Source of the DNA: JAVBKB01 sp031554275
Lineage (GTDB): Bacteria > Bacillota > Bacilli > JARBTR01
Reading direction: 5' to 3'
DNA length: 33,887 nucleotides
NCBI GenBank assembly: GCA_031554275.1
Contig: JAVBKB010000229.1
Location: 1 to 33,887, forward strand
The notes under the pieces: generated by a model
Seen by the model: the letters and a program-made list of their open reading frames with translations, nothing else
Databases searched by the model: none
What the model was told of the DNA's origin: nothing
Shown: one piece after another, positions 1-7,361 of the stretch
Layout of the letters: every line of letters begins with the position of its first letter
How positions within the stretch are numbered: the stretch's first letter is position 1
Made by a program: the position numbers and the translations under genes

Positions 1-1
1 A

Positions 2-310
2 ACAAAAAATTTCACTTTTAATATGACCCATCAATTATCTATTGGGACATATACATCAACAAAAGAATCTGTAACTGGTACTATTAACATGACTAGTTGG
101 GGTGGCGACACTTATTTTACAATTCATGTATATGAGAAAACAACGTTTGGTACTAGATTAGTAACAAGATTAGGTTTTGAAAAATCTTCTATAGGATCAC
201 CTTATACAGATACTGATAACGCTGTTGTAAAAGGAAAAAAATACTCTTATGAAATTTGGAAGAATCCAAATGGTAAAAGAATCCAAGGTTCAGGAAGTTT
301 AAGTTACTAA
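2..310 (+). CDS. C-terminal part of an unknown, probably exported, beta-rich protein (5' truncated by window edge)
   Basis: The reading frame is open from the first bases, with no stop before the Met at 23, so this is probably the end of a longer gene rather than a complete 95-aa protein. The visible part is rich in Thr, Ser, Gly, Tyr and other beta-formers, has no Cys and no hydrophobic segment, and ends in a Gly-Ser stretch. That composition fits a small extracellular or cell-surface beta domain. This is inference, because the N-terminus, where a signal peptide would sit, is outside the window. I do not recognise the family. The VanZ-family gene starts 18 bp downstream on the same strand, so the two may be co-transcribed. 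Confidence 0.55.
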   Translation, partial: TKNFTFNMTHQLSIGTYTSTKESVTGTINMTSWGGDTYFTIHVYEKTTFGTRLVTRLGFEKSSIGSPYTDTDNAVVKGKKYSYEIWKNPNGKRIQGSGSLSY

Positions 311-328
311 GTCAAGGGGAATAAGAAA

Positions 329-898
329 ATGATAAACTTTGTGTATCCTAGTATAATCATCATGACTTTTTTTCTATTATTTTGGGGTTTTAGATTTTTT
401 AAAGGATACATATCTCCTTTAAAATTTTTTTACTGGATGATATTTGGAATTTATATCACTTGTTTAATAGACTTGACACTATTTCCTTTTCCTTTTCAAA
501 AATATCTGATTCAAGTCATGATAGAAGACAAACTAGGGTATAATGCCAATTTCATCCCTTTTAAAATTTTTTCAGATGCCATGGAATATGACTTGAGTTT
601 TGGTCTAAGTATTATTTTAAAACAAGTCATCGGAAATATAGTTCTTTTTATCCCAATGGGTTTTGGAATACCGATGTTATTTCCGAAATTCAAATTAAAA
701 AAAGTATTACTTATTGGATTATTAGCTAGTTTGTCCATTGAAGTCCTACAATCCATTGCAAACTTTTTCATTGGTTACAATTATCGTGCTGTAGACATCG
801 ATGATTTAATATTTAATTTTTTAGGAACTATATTAGGTTTAATGTTATGGAAAATTTTTTATAAATTCTTAAAAAAAGAAAATTTAACTTTAGCGTAA
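329..898 (+). CDS. VanZ-family integral membrane protein
   Basis: A 189-aa, very hydrophobic protein with four to five predicted membrane segments. It carries the features I associate with the VanZ-like family (named after the teicoplanin-resistance accessory protein VanZ): an Asn followed by a Phe-Ile-Pro-Met-Gly-Phe motif in the middle, a Ser-Ile-Glu-Val-Leu-Gln helix, and a C-terminal Arg...Asp-Ile-Asp-Asp-Leu...Asn-Phe-Leu-Gly signature before the last membrane helix. Most family members are chromosomal proteins of unknown cell-envelope function, and nothing here ties this one to glycopeptide resistance. An AGGGGAAT ribosome site lies just before the ATG. A symmetrical terminator follows about 50 bp after the stop. 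Confidence 0.8.
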   Translation: MINFVYPSIIIMTFFLLFWGFRFFKGYISPLKFFYWMIFGIYITCLIDLTLFPFPFQKYLIQVMIEDKLGYNANFIPFKIFSDAMEYDLSFGLSIILKQVIGNIVLFIPMGFGIPMLFPKFKLKKVLLIGLLASLSIEVLQSIANFFIGYNYRAVDIDDLIFNFLGTILGLMLWKIFYKFLKKENLTLA

Positions 899-949
899 CC
901 GAACGTTCGCAATTGATAAACGGATTTACTAGTTAGCGTATTTGCACAC

Positions 950-984
950 AAAAAAGTTCAAAGCATCTGCATTTGAACTTTTTT
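950..984. terminator. Bidirectional intrinsic terminator after the VanZ gene
   Basis: A GTTCAAA/TTTGAAC stem with a short loop is flanked by an A-run on the left and a T-run on the right, so it can terminate in both directions. It closes the VanZ transcript. Confidence 0.85.
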
Positions 985-1066
985 GTTATCTCAATTTCTC
1001 ATTGAAAACCTATAGGCAATGTGAAAAAAATTACTCCCTCGATCTAAATTACAAATGATTTGTGGA

Positions 1067-1260
1067 TTATACGTTTTTAATTGCAGAAGCGACAATAGAT
1101 TCACAAATATTAACTTGGATCTCTCTGTTTTGTCACCCTAAATGATTCTCCTCCTTCAAGATACGCATTCGCTGCCGCTAATTTGATTTCTAAAGTATAT
1201 TTGGTCATTGAAAAATGCATCTCTAATTGTTAGTCGTGTCTAACAATCGGGGTGCACTTT
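1067..1260 (-). pseudogene. Remnant of an IS3-family transposase (OrfA N-terminus) with its left end
   Basis: Reading the minus strand from the ATG at 1208 gives 32 residues beginning MTKYTLEIKLAAANAYLEGG, which closely resembles the start of IS3/IS150-type OrfA proteins (helix-turn-helix region). It stops at 1110. A second frame continues with VNICESIVASAIKNV to a stop at 1067, which can be read as the frameshifted recognition-helix region. Upstream of the ATG, 1226-1247 forms an ATTGTTAG/CTAACAAT inverted repeat and runs into GGGGTGCACTTT (1249-1260). This resembles the terminal sequences of several Gram-positive IS3 elements. No OrfB or right end is present, so the element is dead. Family assignment is by eye. 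Confidence 0.6.
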
Positions 1261-1628
1261 AGGGTAGGGCTGTTTGTTTTTTTGTAATCCCACAAAAACA
1301 ATAATTTTAAATATGTAAAGTTGTGCCTGATTGGTAATAGGTAAATTCATTCCAATCAATTATATAACCAATAATATTTGCTGTTTCATGAGCTTCAATA
1401 TAACAGGAAACTGGTTTAGTAGCATTTCAATCAGTATTCGCAGTATTAATCCCGCTCAGATTCTTATCATACAGCAATATCAGCATGATTTTTGCTGAGA
1501 GATTGTAAAGATTTAAATTGCACATGAAGGTCTTGCAACAGTAACTGCTAGGATTTTCAGAATAAAACTTGATTGTGGTATGATGCATAGGAGAAGATTT
1601 TTCTACAAAAATTGCGAGGGTTAACAAC

Positions 1629-2423
1629 ATGACGGATTGGCACGAGATTTATCGTTTAGCAAGGGAATGGACGTTAGAAGCTGGAGAGCAGATCAAATTT
1701 CTAATGACAAAAGAAATCATTGTTGAAGAGAAGACACACAAAAAAGACCTAGTAACTAACATAGATCGTGCAATTGAGAAATTTCTTGCTGAAAAGATTC
1801 AACATCGCTACCCATCGCACTTGATTTTGGGAGAAGAAACATATGGTCATCAAATATCCGAACTGGACGGCATTATTTGGATGATTGACCCGATAGATGG
1901 CACAATGAATTTTATTCATGAGAAAAGGGATTTTGCCATTTCAATTGGTATTTATGAGGATGGTCTCGGGAAAATCGGTTTGATTTATGATGTAATGGCA
2001 AATGAGTTATTCCATTGCATGCAAGGAGAGGGTCTATTTCTCAATGATTTACAATTTCCCAGGTTACAACCTGCGCTACTCGCAGAATCACTTGTTGCTT
2101 TGAATTCCGCTTGGTTTCATGACAACCCCTTTGTTGACAAAAAGTTCATGAACCAATTCGCCAAAGATATACGGGGCGCCCGAACGATTGGTTCGGCGGC
2201 GATTCAGTTAGCTTACGTTGCAACAGGAAAATTCGATGCGTATTTATCAATGAAGCTTTGCCCGTGGGACATTGCAGCCGGCATTGTCATGCTAAACGAA
2301 GTTGGAGGCGTGATTACTACCTTTAATGGAGAGACCTGCAACCTTCTGATTACAGGGTCTGTTTTTGCTGCGAAACCAACATTTCATGAACAATTCTACA
2401 GAAATTATTCCATTCGGACGTAG
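1629..2423 (+). CDS. Inositol-monophosphatase-family phosphatase (YktC/SuhB-like)
   Basis: A 264-aa protein with the full metal-site set of the Mg-dependent inositol-phosphatase superfamily: Gly-Glu-Glu at 68-70, the DPIDGT motif at 87-92, and a C-terminal CPWDIAAG (211-218), whose Trp-Asp is the family hallmark. Length is normal for the family. Bacillus YktC belongs to this family and sits upstream of the yla genes, as this gene does, so it is probably the YktC counterpart. The physiological substrate (inositol-1-phosphate, NADP or another phosphate ester) cannot be told from sequence. The ATG is supported by GAGGG eight bases upstream. No terminator is obvious downstream. Confidence 0.88.
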   Translation: MTDWHEIYRLAREWTLEAGEQIKFLMTKEIIVEEKTHKKDLVTNIDRAIEKFLAEKIQHRYPSHLILGEETYGHQISELDGIIWMIDPIDGTMNFIHEKRDFAISIGIYEDGLGKIGLIYDVMANELFHCMQGEGLFLNDLQFPRLQPALLAESLVALNSAWFHDNPFVDKKFMNQFAKDIRGARTIGSAAIQLAYVATGKFDAYLSMKLCPWDIAAGIVMLNEVGGVITTFNGETCNLLITGSVFAAKPTFHEQFYRNYSIRT

Positions 2424-2622
2424 CATGTGTTACAAAAGAAATTAGATTAGAATGAAAGCTCCCGCTTGAAAAGTCAAAAAAAGCACCTTTGATATGCTCT
2501 CAAAAGCCGCTGATATATCTGGATACTATCTTGGGAAATAGGACATTATCAAGAGCGAAGAAATACATTTAAGGCAGTATTACATAGTTCTTTGAAAACC
2601 ATGTTTTCACCCGTGACTGTGT

Positions 2623-2805
2623 TCATTGGGTATTTTTTTTGGACAATCGCTTTTTTAGGATAAAACTCCCACCAATGATGAGTAACCAAATGATCATACT
2701 AATGGAGATTAGTACAGAATTGCCTGTTGCAAATGCACCAGCAACGAACATTAGGCTGATTGCGGACAGAATGGCAAGTATAAGAAATAGTGGCTTGTAA
2801 TTCAT
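2623..2805 (-). CDS. YlaF-like small membrane protein (DUF5325)
   Basis: A 60-aa protein with two hydrophobic helices (about residues 5-26 and 32-50) and a basic C-terminal tail. It resembles Bacillus YlaF (DUF5325 family) in size and pattern, including the closing Leu-Lys-Lys-Arg-Leu segment. Its place directly before typA matches the Bacillus ylaF-ylaG(typA) arrangement, although here it is transcribed away from typA. A good ribosome site (GAGGTG) precedes the ATG at 2805. Function is unknown; the product is expected in the cytoplasmic membrane. Confidence 0.7.
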   Translation of the reverse strand: MNYKPLFLILAILSAISLMFVAGAFATGNSVLISISMIIWLLIIGGSFILKKRLSKKNTQ

Positions 2806-2971
2806 TTTTTCACCTCACTCATTTTATTCTTCTATTTTAAATGAAAAATGAAGCTGAATCTAGTATGTTGTGATATAATTGTCAAGTTGTATTTACGAGC
2901 CTCTTAATTGTTGGCTTTGAAATAACGAAATATTGAATAAAAAATTAATACTACTGCAGGGAGTTTTGAAA

Positions 2972-4813
2972 TTGAAATCAAGAAATGATATTCGAAATAT
3001 TGCTATTATCGCCCACGTCGATCATGGGAAGACTACTTTAGTTGATCAGCTTTTGAAGCAAGCCGGTACTTTTCGTGCCAACGAGCATGTTGCTGAGAGA
3101 GCAATGGATTCTAATGATTTAGAACGTGAGCGTGGCATCACCATTTTGGCAAAGAATACGGGCGTAAATTATAAAGAGAACTGGATAAACATCCTGGATA
3201 CACCTGGACATGCTGACTTCGGTGGTGAAGTTGAGAGAATAATGAAAATGGTTGATGGCGTCTTGCTTGTTATTGACGCATACGAGGGTTGCATGCCGCA
3301 AACGCGTTTTGTGCTGAAGAAAGCATTGGAACAGCATTTGAAAGTAATCGTTGTCGTGAATAAGGTTGACCGGGATTTTGCGCGACCACTTGAAGTGGTT
3401 GATGAAACAATTGATTTATTTATTGAGCTAGGAGCAGATGATGATCAGTTAGAGTTCCCGGTGGTCTTTGCATCGGGTATTAATGGAACTTCAAGTTTTA
3501 GTCCTGATCCTGCAGATCAAGAGGCGACTCTTGAACCATTATTTGAAGCAATTATGACACATGTTCCAGCTCCAATTGATAATCGTGAAGAAGCACTTCA
3601 ATTTCAAGTAGCTTTACTTGATTATAATGACTATGTTGGTCGTATCGGAATCGGACGTGTTTTCCGTGGGACGATCAATGTAGGACAACAAGTAGCACTG
3701 ATGAAATTAGATGGTTCAGTGAAACAATTCCGTGTGACGAAAATTTTCGGTTTTCAAGGTTTGAAACGTGTAGAGATTCAAGAGGCATGTGCAGGAGATC
3801 TTATTGCACTAAGCGGAATGGAAGATATCAATGTTGGCGAAACAGTGTGCCCTGTCGAAGTGCAAGAAGCACTCCCTGTTCTTCGAATTGATGAGCCTAC
3901 ATTACAGATGACGTTTGTTACGAATAATAGTCCTTTTGCAGGTCGTGAGGGTAAATGGGTTACTTCTCGAAAGATTGAAGAGCGTTTACTAATGCAATTG
4001 CATACGGATGTTAGTTTGCGAGTAGACCCAACTGATTCACCAGATGCATGGGTTGTTTCTGGTAGAGGTGAGCTACACTTATCAATTTTGATAGAAAATA
4101 TGCGACGCGAAGGCTTTGAATTACAAGTCTCGAAACCAGAAGTTATCATTCGCGAAATCGATGGTGTCAAGTGTGAACCAGTCGAAAGAGTGCAAGTTGA
4201 TTTACCAGAAGAATCAACTGGTGCTATTATGGAGTCATTAGGAGCACGAAAAGGTGAACTTCTTGATATGATTAATAATGGTAGTGGTCAGGTGCGTCTC
4301 GTATTTAATGTACCTTCACGTGGATTAATAGGATACACAACGGAATTCCTAACACTTACTCGTGGTTACGGATTGATCAATCACACATTTGATTCCTATA
4401 AACCATTGATAGCTGGAAATGTTGGCGGGCGCCGCCAAGGAGTCTTGGTGTCAATGGAAAATGGGAAAGCAACACAATATAGTATTACTGGACTTGAAGA
4501 TCGCGGTGTAATCTTTATTGAACCAGGCACTGAAATTTATGAAGGTATGATTGTCGGGGAACACAATCGTGAAAATGACTTAGCAGTAAACGTTGTTCGT
4601 GCAAAGCAACAAACTAACGTCCGTTCTGCTAATAAAGATAATACAGTTACCATGAAGCGCCCTCGTATCATGTCATTAGAAGAATCACTTGAATATTTGA
4701 GCGATGACGAATACTGTGAAATAACGCCTAAATCAATTCGTTTGCGCAAGAAAGTTTTAGATAAGAATGAGCGTGAGAAATCAGCTAAGAAAAAGAAATT
4801 TAGTGAAGAATAA
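2972..4813 (+). CDS. typA: Ribosome-associated GTPase TypA/BipA
   Basis: A translational GTPase of the EF-G/LepA group that acts on the ribosome and supports growth under stress, notably cold. All G motifs are present: AHVDHGKT (14-21), RGITI, DTPGHADF, NKVD and the SG loop. They are followed by the domain II, III and V regions and the C-terminal domain specific to BipA, ending in a Lys-rich tail. I chose the TTG at 2972 because GGGAG lies eight bases upstream and the protein then begins MKSRNDIRNIAII, giving 613 aa, almost exactly the length of Bacillus TypA. The Met at 2933 would add 13 residues and lacks a ribosome site. ylaH follows after a perfect hairpin. Confidence 0.95.
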   Translation: MKSRNDIRNIAIIAHVDHGKTTLVDQLLKQAGTFRANEHVAERAMDSNDLERERGITILAKNTGVNYKENWINILDTPGHADFGGEVERIMKMVDGVLLVIDAYEGCMPQTRFVLKKALEQHLKVIVVVNKVDRDFARPLEVVDETIDLFIELGADDDQLEFPVVFASGINGTSSFSPDPADQEATLEPLFEAIMTHVPAPIDNREEALQFQVALLDYNDYVGRIGIGRVFRGTINVGQQVALMKLDGSVKQFRVTKIFGFQGLKRVEIQEACAGDLIALSGMEDINVGETVCPVEVQEALPVLRIDEPTLQMTFVTNNSPFAGREGKWVTSRKIEERLLMQLHTDVSLRVDPTDSPDAWVVSGRGELHLSILIENMRREGFELQVSKPEVIIREIDGVKCEPVERVQVDLPEESTGAIMESLGARKGELLDMINNGSGQVRLVFNVPSRGLIGYTTEFLTLTRGYGLINHTFDSYKPLIAGNVGGRRQGVLVSMENGKATQYSITGLEDRGVIFIEPGTEIYEGMIVGEHNRENDLAVNVVRAKQQTNVRSANKDNTVTMKRPRIMSLEESLEYLSDDEYCEITPKSIRLRKKVLDKNEREKSAKKKKFSEE

Positions 4814-4839
4814 TACGAATTTGACGGATCAGAAGTAGC

Positions 4840-4872
4840 AATTCAAGATGTCTAATCAAGACATCTTGAATT
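4840..4872. other. Perfect 13-bp hairpin between typA and ylaH
   Basis: AATTCAAGATGTC and GACATCTTGAATT form a perfect stem around a 7-nt loop. There is no T-run on either side, so it is not a standard intrinsic terminator. It could be an mRNA processing or stability element or a protein-binding palindrome. Confidence 0.6.
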
Positions 4873-4905
4873 GGTTAGCAAATACAGATCATAGGAGGAA
4901 GAATA

Positions 4906-5217
4906 ATGGATTCGATTTCATTTATTCCAAACTTACTCGGTGTTGCAGAGAATCCAAAACTAGGGATGTACCTACTCTATTTCGTAATCTTGATTCTTTG
5001 TGTGGCTGTTTACCTGCTTGGCTTTGCAAAAAAGCTTCCACTTTTGAAAAATGTAGTTATTTATGCGCTTCTCGCTGCCTTCTGTACTGTGCTCACCTTT
5101 TTCGGGGCATTCTTACCTGTAGCAGAAGGGTTGATTGTGATTCTCTTGATTCTCGCTGTTTACAAAATTCGAATGAAATTTGAGTATAAGAAGCAAGATG
5201 GTGAGGTTCAATCATGA
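4906..5217 (+). CDS. ylaH: YlaH-like membrane protein
   Basis: A 103-aa protein with three hydrophobic segments (roughly residues 18-40, 46-66 and 68-86) and a short charged tail. The size, the Leu-Gly-Met-Tyr-Leu-Leu-Tyr entry into the first helix and the position directly after typA match YlaH of Bacillus, a small conserved membrane protein of unknown function. A strong AGGAGG site lies seven bases before the ATG. Its stop codon overlaps the start of the next gene in an ATGA, so the two are translationally coupled. Confidence 0.78.
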   Translation: MDSISFIPNLLGVAENPKLGMYLLYFVILILCVAVYLLGFAKKLPLLKNVVIYALLAAFCTVLTFFGAFLPVAEGLIVILLILAVYKIRMKFEYKKQDGEVQS

Positions 5218-5501
5218 AACTATCTCTTCAAGATGCACTTTCAAATTGGCTTTCCATCTATCTAGTTGTTGAAATCCATCCAACAGATGAAGCTGCACAG
5301 GAAACAGCAGATTGGTTTCAAACTGTTCTATCAGAAGATCATCAGGTTACAAAACTTTCTTATGAAATAAGAGATGGGCTGTATCATGTATTCTACACAC
5401 AGAATGGTGAACAGCAGACCAAATCATATCCTCCAGAATATGTAGAAGTGATTTTGAATCAAATCGAAGAACATCCTGAACAGTTTAAACAATATCAATG
5501 A
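5214..5501 (+). CDS. Small conserved-looking hypothetical protein coupled to ylaH
   Basis: A 95-aa acidic, soluble protein with no Cys, signal peptide or membrane helix. Its start overlaps the ylaH stop by four bases, which argues that it is real and made together with YlaH. The pattern (amphipathic N-terminal helix, then a Tyr-rich stretch that reads as an antiparallel beta hairpin, then a C-terminal acidic helix) suggests one small alpha/beta domain. I do not recognise the family and assign no function. Spacing to ylaI is 107 bp. Confidence 0.7.
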   Translation: MKLSLQDALSNWLSIYLVVEIHPTDEAAQETADWFQTVLSEDHQVTKLSYEIRDGLYHVFYTQNGEQQTKSYPPEYVEVILNQIEEHPEQFKQYQ

Positions 5502-5608
5502 CTTGAATTTCAGATATTGAAGTAATATAACCTGAAGTAGGGACTTGCTATAAGTTCCAGTTTGGATATGTTATAGTATTAACATAGCTAAAGATTGTAG
5601 GTGAACCC

Positions 5609-5809
5609 ATGCAAGTAAAATGCTCTCTTTGTGATCAAAAGGAAACCATTCATGATGATACCCTGACGGCAAAGCGATTGGTAAATCGTCCTTTGCACAC
5701 GTATATGTGCAAAGTTTGCAGCGATAGAATTGCTGTCAAAACAAAAGAACGGTTTGCAACTGGTAAATTCAAGCTTTTCAGTAGCAAAAAGCCCACAATC
5801 AGTTGGTAG
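5609..5809 (+). CDS. ylaI: YlaI-like zinc-finger protein
   Basis: A 66-aa protein with two CxxC pairs (Cys5/Cys8 and Cys34/Cys37) that form a classic four-Cys zinc ribbon, followed by a basic tail. Length, Cys spacing and the Lys-Arg-Leu-Xaa-Asn-Arg-Pro stretch between the pairs fit YlaI (DUF2197) of Bacillus, which also lies downstream of ylaH. The function is unknown; a nucleic-acid or ribosome role is only a guess from the zinc ribbon and basic charge. AGGTGA precedes the ATG. The transcript appears to end at the hairpin that overlaps the ytaF translation start. Confidence 0.82.
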   Translation: MQVKCSLCDQKETIHDDTLTAKRLVNRPLHTYMCKVCSDRIAVKTKERFATGKFKLFSSKKPTISW

Positions 5810-5848
5810 TTACATTTTCTTTTGACAACTTCATTTAACAAAATGTTT

Positions 5849-5891
5849 GTCCCTTTCATATCATTCAATGTGATGTGAAAGGGGCTTTTTG
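5849..5891 (+). terminator. Terminator-like hairpin that contains the ytaF ribosome site
   Basis: CCCTTTCATATCA (from 5851) pairs with TGATGTGAAAGGG (5871-5883), extended by two more pairs, and is followed by CTTTTTG. This is a normal intrinsic terminator for ylaI. Its 3' arm includes AAAGGGG (5878-5884), which is also the only ribosome site for ytaF, whose ATG is at 5893. Confidence 0.75.
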
Positions 5892-5892
5892 T

Positions 5893-6525
5893 ATGGGAAT
5901 GGTTTTATCTGTAATCGTATTAGGGTTGGCTGTAAGCATCGATAACTTTGGAACTGGCATGACTTATGGGCTTAGAAAAGTTCGTATCCCGTTTTCTTCT
6001 GTGATAACAATTGGGATTTGCTCGGCAATCAGTCTTTTCGTGGGACTTATGTCGGGTTACATTGGCTCGCATTTTCTAAATAGTGAATCTGCCTCGAAAT
6101 TAGGGGGAGTGATCCTCATTGGCATCGGCTTGTATACATTGTATAATTTTTTCAAGAAGGAAACGGTTTTGAAATCTCACTCAAGTGATGCGCTTTTCCA
6201 TTGGGAAATCAAATCCTTTGGCATTGTGATTAATATTATGCGAAAACCTTTAACAGCTGATTTCGATGGATCAGGTAGTATAAATGGTTTTGAAGCAGTG
6301 TTTCTTGGTATTGCATTGTCTTTAGATGCGTTTGCAGTGGGAATTAGTTCTGCCTTTATGCAGTTATCTTACTTACCATTAATCATAACGACCTTTATTA
6401 TGAGTACTGCTTTTTTGCAACTTGGGATTGTCTCAGGTAGTCGTTTAGCAGAAAAGAATTTCTTGCAAAAGCTTGCCTTCCTACCGGGAGTGGTGTTAAT
6501 ACTAATTGGATTGATGAAATTATGA
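5893..6525 (+). CDS. ytaF: Sporulation membrane protein YtaF
   Basis: A 210-aa polytopic membrane protein of the MntP-like superfamily. Two similar halves each carry the SIDNFG/SLDAFAVG type signature (Asp17 region and the second half), as in YtaF, which is annotated as a sporulation membrane protein. Between the halves is a canonical 12-residue EF-hand-type loop, DFDGSGSINGFE (123-134). I chose the ATG at 5893 because AAAGGGG lies eight bases upstream; a GTG at 5875 would place the start inside the terminator stem. coaE follows after 10 bp, as in Bacillus, where polA and mutM normally precede ytaF. Here ylaI precedes it instead. Confidence 0.88.
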   Translation: MGMVLSVIVLGLAVSIDNFGTGMTYGLRKVRIPFSSVITIGICSAISLFVGLMSGYIGSHFLNSESASKLGGVILIGIGLYTLYNFFKKETVLKSHSSDALFHWEIKSFGIVINIMRKPLTADFDGSGSINGFEAVFLGIALSLDAFAVGISSAFMQLSYLPLIITTFIMSTAFLQLGIVSGSRLAEKNFLQKLAFLPGVVLILIGLMKL

Positions 6526-6535
6526 GGGAAAAGCG

Positions 6536-7141
6536 ATGAAAACGATAGGTATTACAGGTGGAATTGCCAGTGGGAAAAGTTTAGTGACGAAGAAGATTTT
6601 CGACTTGGGTATTCCTGTGATCGATGCTGATGTTGCTGCTCGAAAAGTGGTTGAAAAGGGGATGCCCGCTCTTCAAGAAATTGCAGAAAAGTTTGGGCTG
6701 GATTACATACAGAGTGATGGCAACCTTGATCGAAAGAAGCTTGGAACATTGATTTTTTCTGATTCCAATCAAAGACAGCTTTTGAATGAGATCGTTCATC
6801 CGAAAGTTCGAGAATGGATGCAGGCAGAAAAAGAAAAATATCTTAACCAAGGTGCAGAGATTATTTTCATGGACATTCCACTTTTATATGAAAGTGAACA
6901 GAGCATGGTGGACCAAATTATTGTCGTCTATGTGGATAAACCCGTACAGCTAAGAAGGTTAATGCAGAGAGACAAACTTTCCGAGGCGGCTGCGTATGAG
7001 CGGATTGCGGCTCAAATGCCGTTGGATGAAAAGAAAGCACGAGCTGATTATGTTATCGATAACAATGGTACTGAGCAAGATACCTTGAGACAATTGGCTG
7101 AATTGTTGACGCAATTGCGAGCGGACAATAATTTAAGATAA
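6536..7141 (+). CDS. coaE: Dephospho-CoA kinase
   Basis: Catalyses the last step of coenzyme A synthesis, phosphorylating the ribose 3'-OH of dephospho-CoA with ATP in the cytoplasm. The 201-aa protein starts with the family P-loop GGIASGKS (8-15), then has the Asp-Ala-Asp (DADVAAR) substrate segment, HPKVR, the IPLLYES motif and an RLMQRD lid segment. All are typical of CoaE and the length is normal. GAGGG precedes the ATG by seven bases, and the 10-bp gap after ytaF indicates an operon. gapB downstream has its own promoter. Confidence 0.95.
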   Translation: MKTIGITGGIASGKSLVTKKIFDLGIPVIDADVAARKVVEKGMPALQEIAEKFGLDYIQSDGNLDRKKLGTLIFSDSNQRQLLNEIVHPKVREWMQAEKEKYLNQGAEIIFMDIPLLYESEQSMVDQIIVVYVDKPVQLRRLMQRDKLSEAAAYERIAAQMPLDEKKARADYVIDNNGTEQDTLRQLAELLTQLRADNNLR

Positions 7142-7197
7142 TCACAAGCTTGTTAAAATAAGTGTAATGAAAAAACAAAAAAATATCTCGAATTATC

Positions 7198-7246
7198 ATA
7201 AATGTGTTTTACTTTTTATCACTTCCGCAGATAAATGTGTTATACT
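7198..7246 (+). promoter_or_regulatory. gapB promoter with two CcpN-like operators
   Basis: ATAAATGTGTTTTACT (7198-7213) and ATAAATGTGTTATACT (7231-7246) are a 16-bp direct repeat with one mismatch, spaced 33 bp (about three helical turns). The core TGTGTTATACT (7236-7246) fits the published CcpN operator consensus TRTGHYATAYW at every position; the other copy has one mismatch. The second copy contains TATACT (7241-7246), a good -10 box; no strong -35 is visible. CcpN represses gapB under glycolytic conditions in B. subtilis. Confidence 0.72.
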
Positions 7247-7361
7247 ATATCAGAAATTATCATCCATTCATCATCCATTTAAAGGACCCATGCATTGTGT
7301 CAATAAGGGATTTTTTATGAAATCGGATGAAAGAAAACATTTATAAAGCGGGGGAATTAGT

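Larger units (their letters stand above)
899..1628. other. Gene-poor interval with decayed mobile-element DNA
   Basis: About 730 bp without an intact gene. It holds the terminator after the VanZ gene, a decayed IS3-type transposase start with a probable element end (described separately), and then about 350 bp of AT-rich DNA. On the minus strand around 1310-1430 there is a short open stretch that reads like the end of a protein, but an in-frame stop cuts it from the open frame upstream. I could not assign it and treat it as debris. I see no RNA gene here. Confidence 0.5.

Noticed and set aside
900..909. Palindrome CGAACGTTCG as a LexA/SOS box
   Set aside because: The Gram-positive SOS box is CGAAC-N4-GTTCG; here the half sites are joined without the four-base spacer and lie after a gene, not before one.
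1310..1630. Minus-strand open frame at 1427-1630 and its continuation to about 1310
   Set aside because: An in-frame stop separates the two parts, no ribosome site is evident and the translation is not recognisable. Treated as debris of the gene-poor interval.
2424..2622. Possible small gene or element remnant between the phosphatase and ylaF
   Set aside because: A short plus-strand open stretch (around 2475-2540) is interrupted by stops, has no start or ribosome site and is not recognisable.
4848..5183. 111-aa frame overlapping ylaH
   Set aside because: It begins in the intergenic hairpin and runs in another frame across ylaH. The YlaH frame has the ribosome site, membrane helices and synteny.
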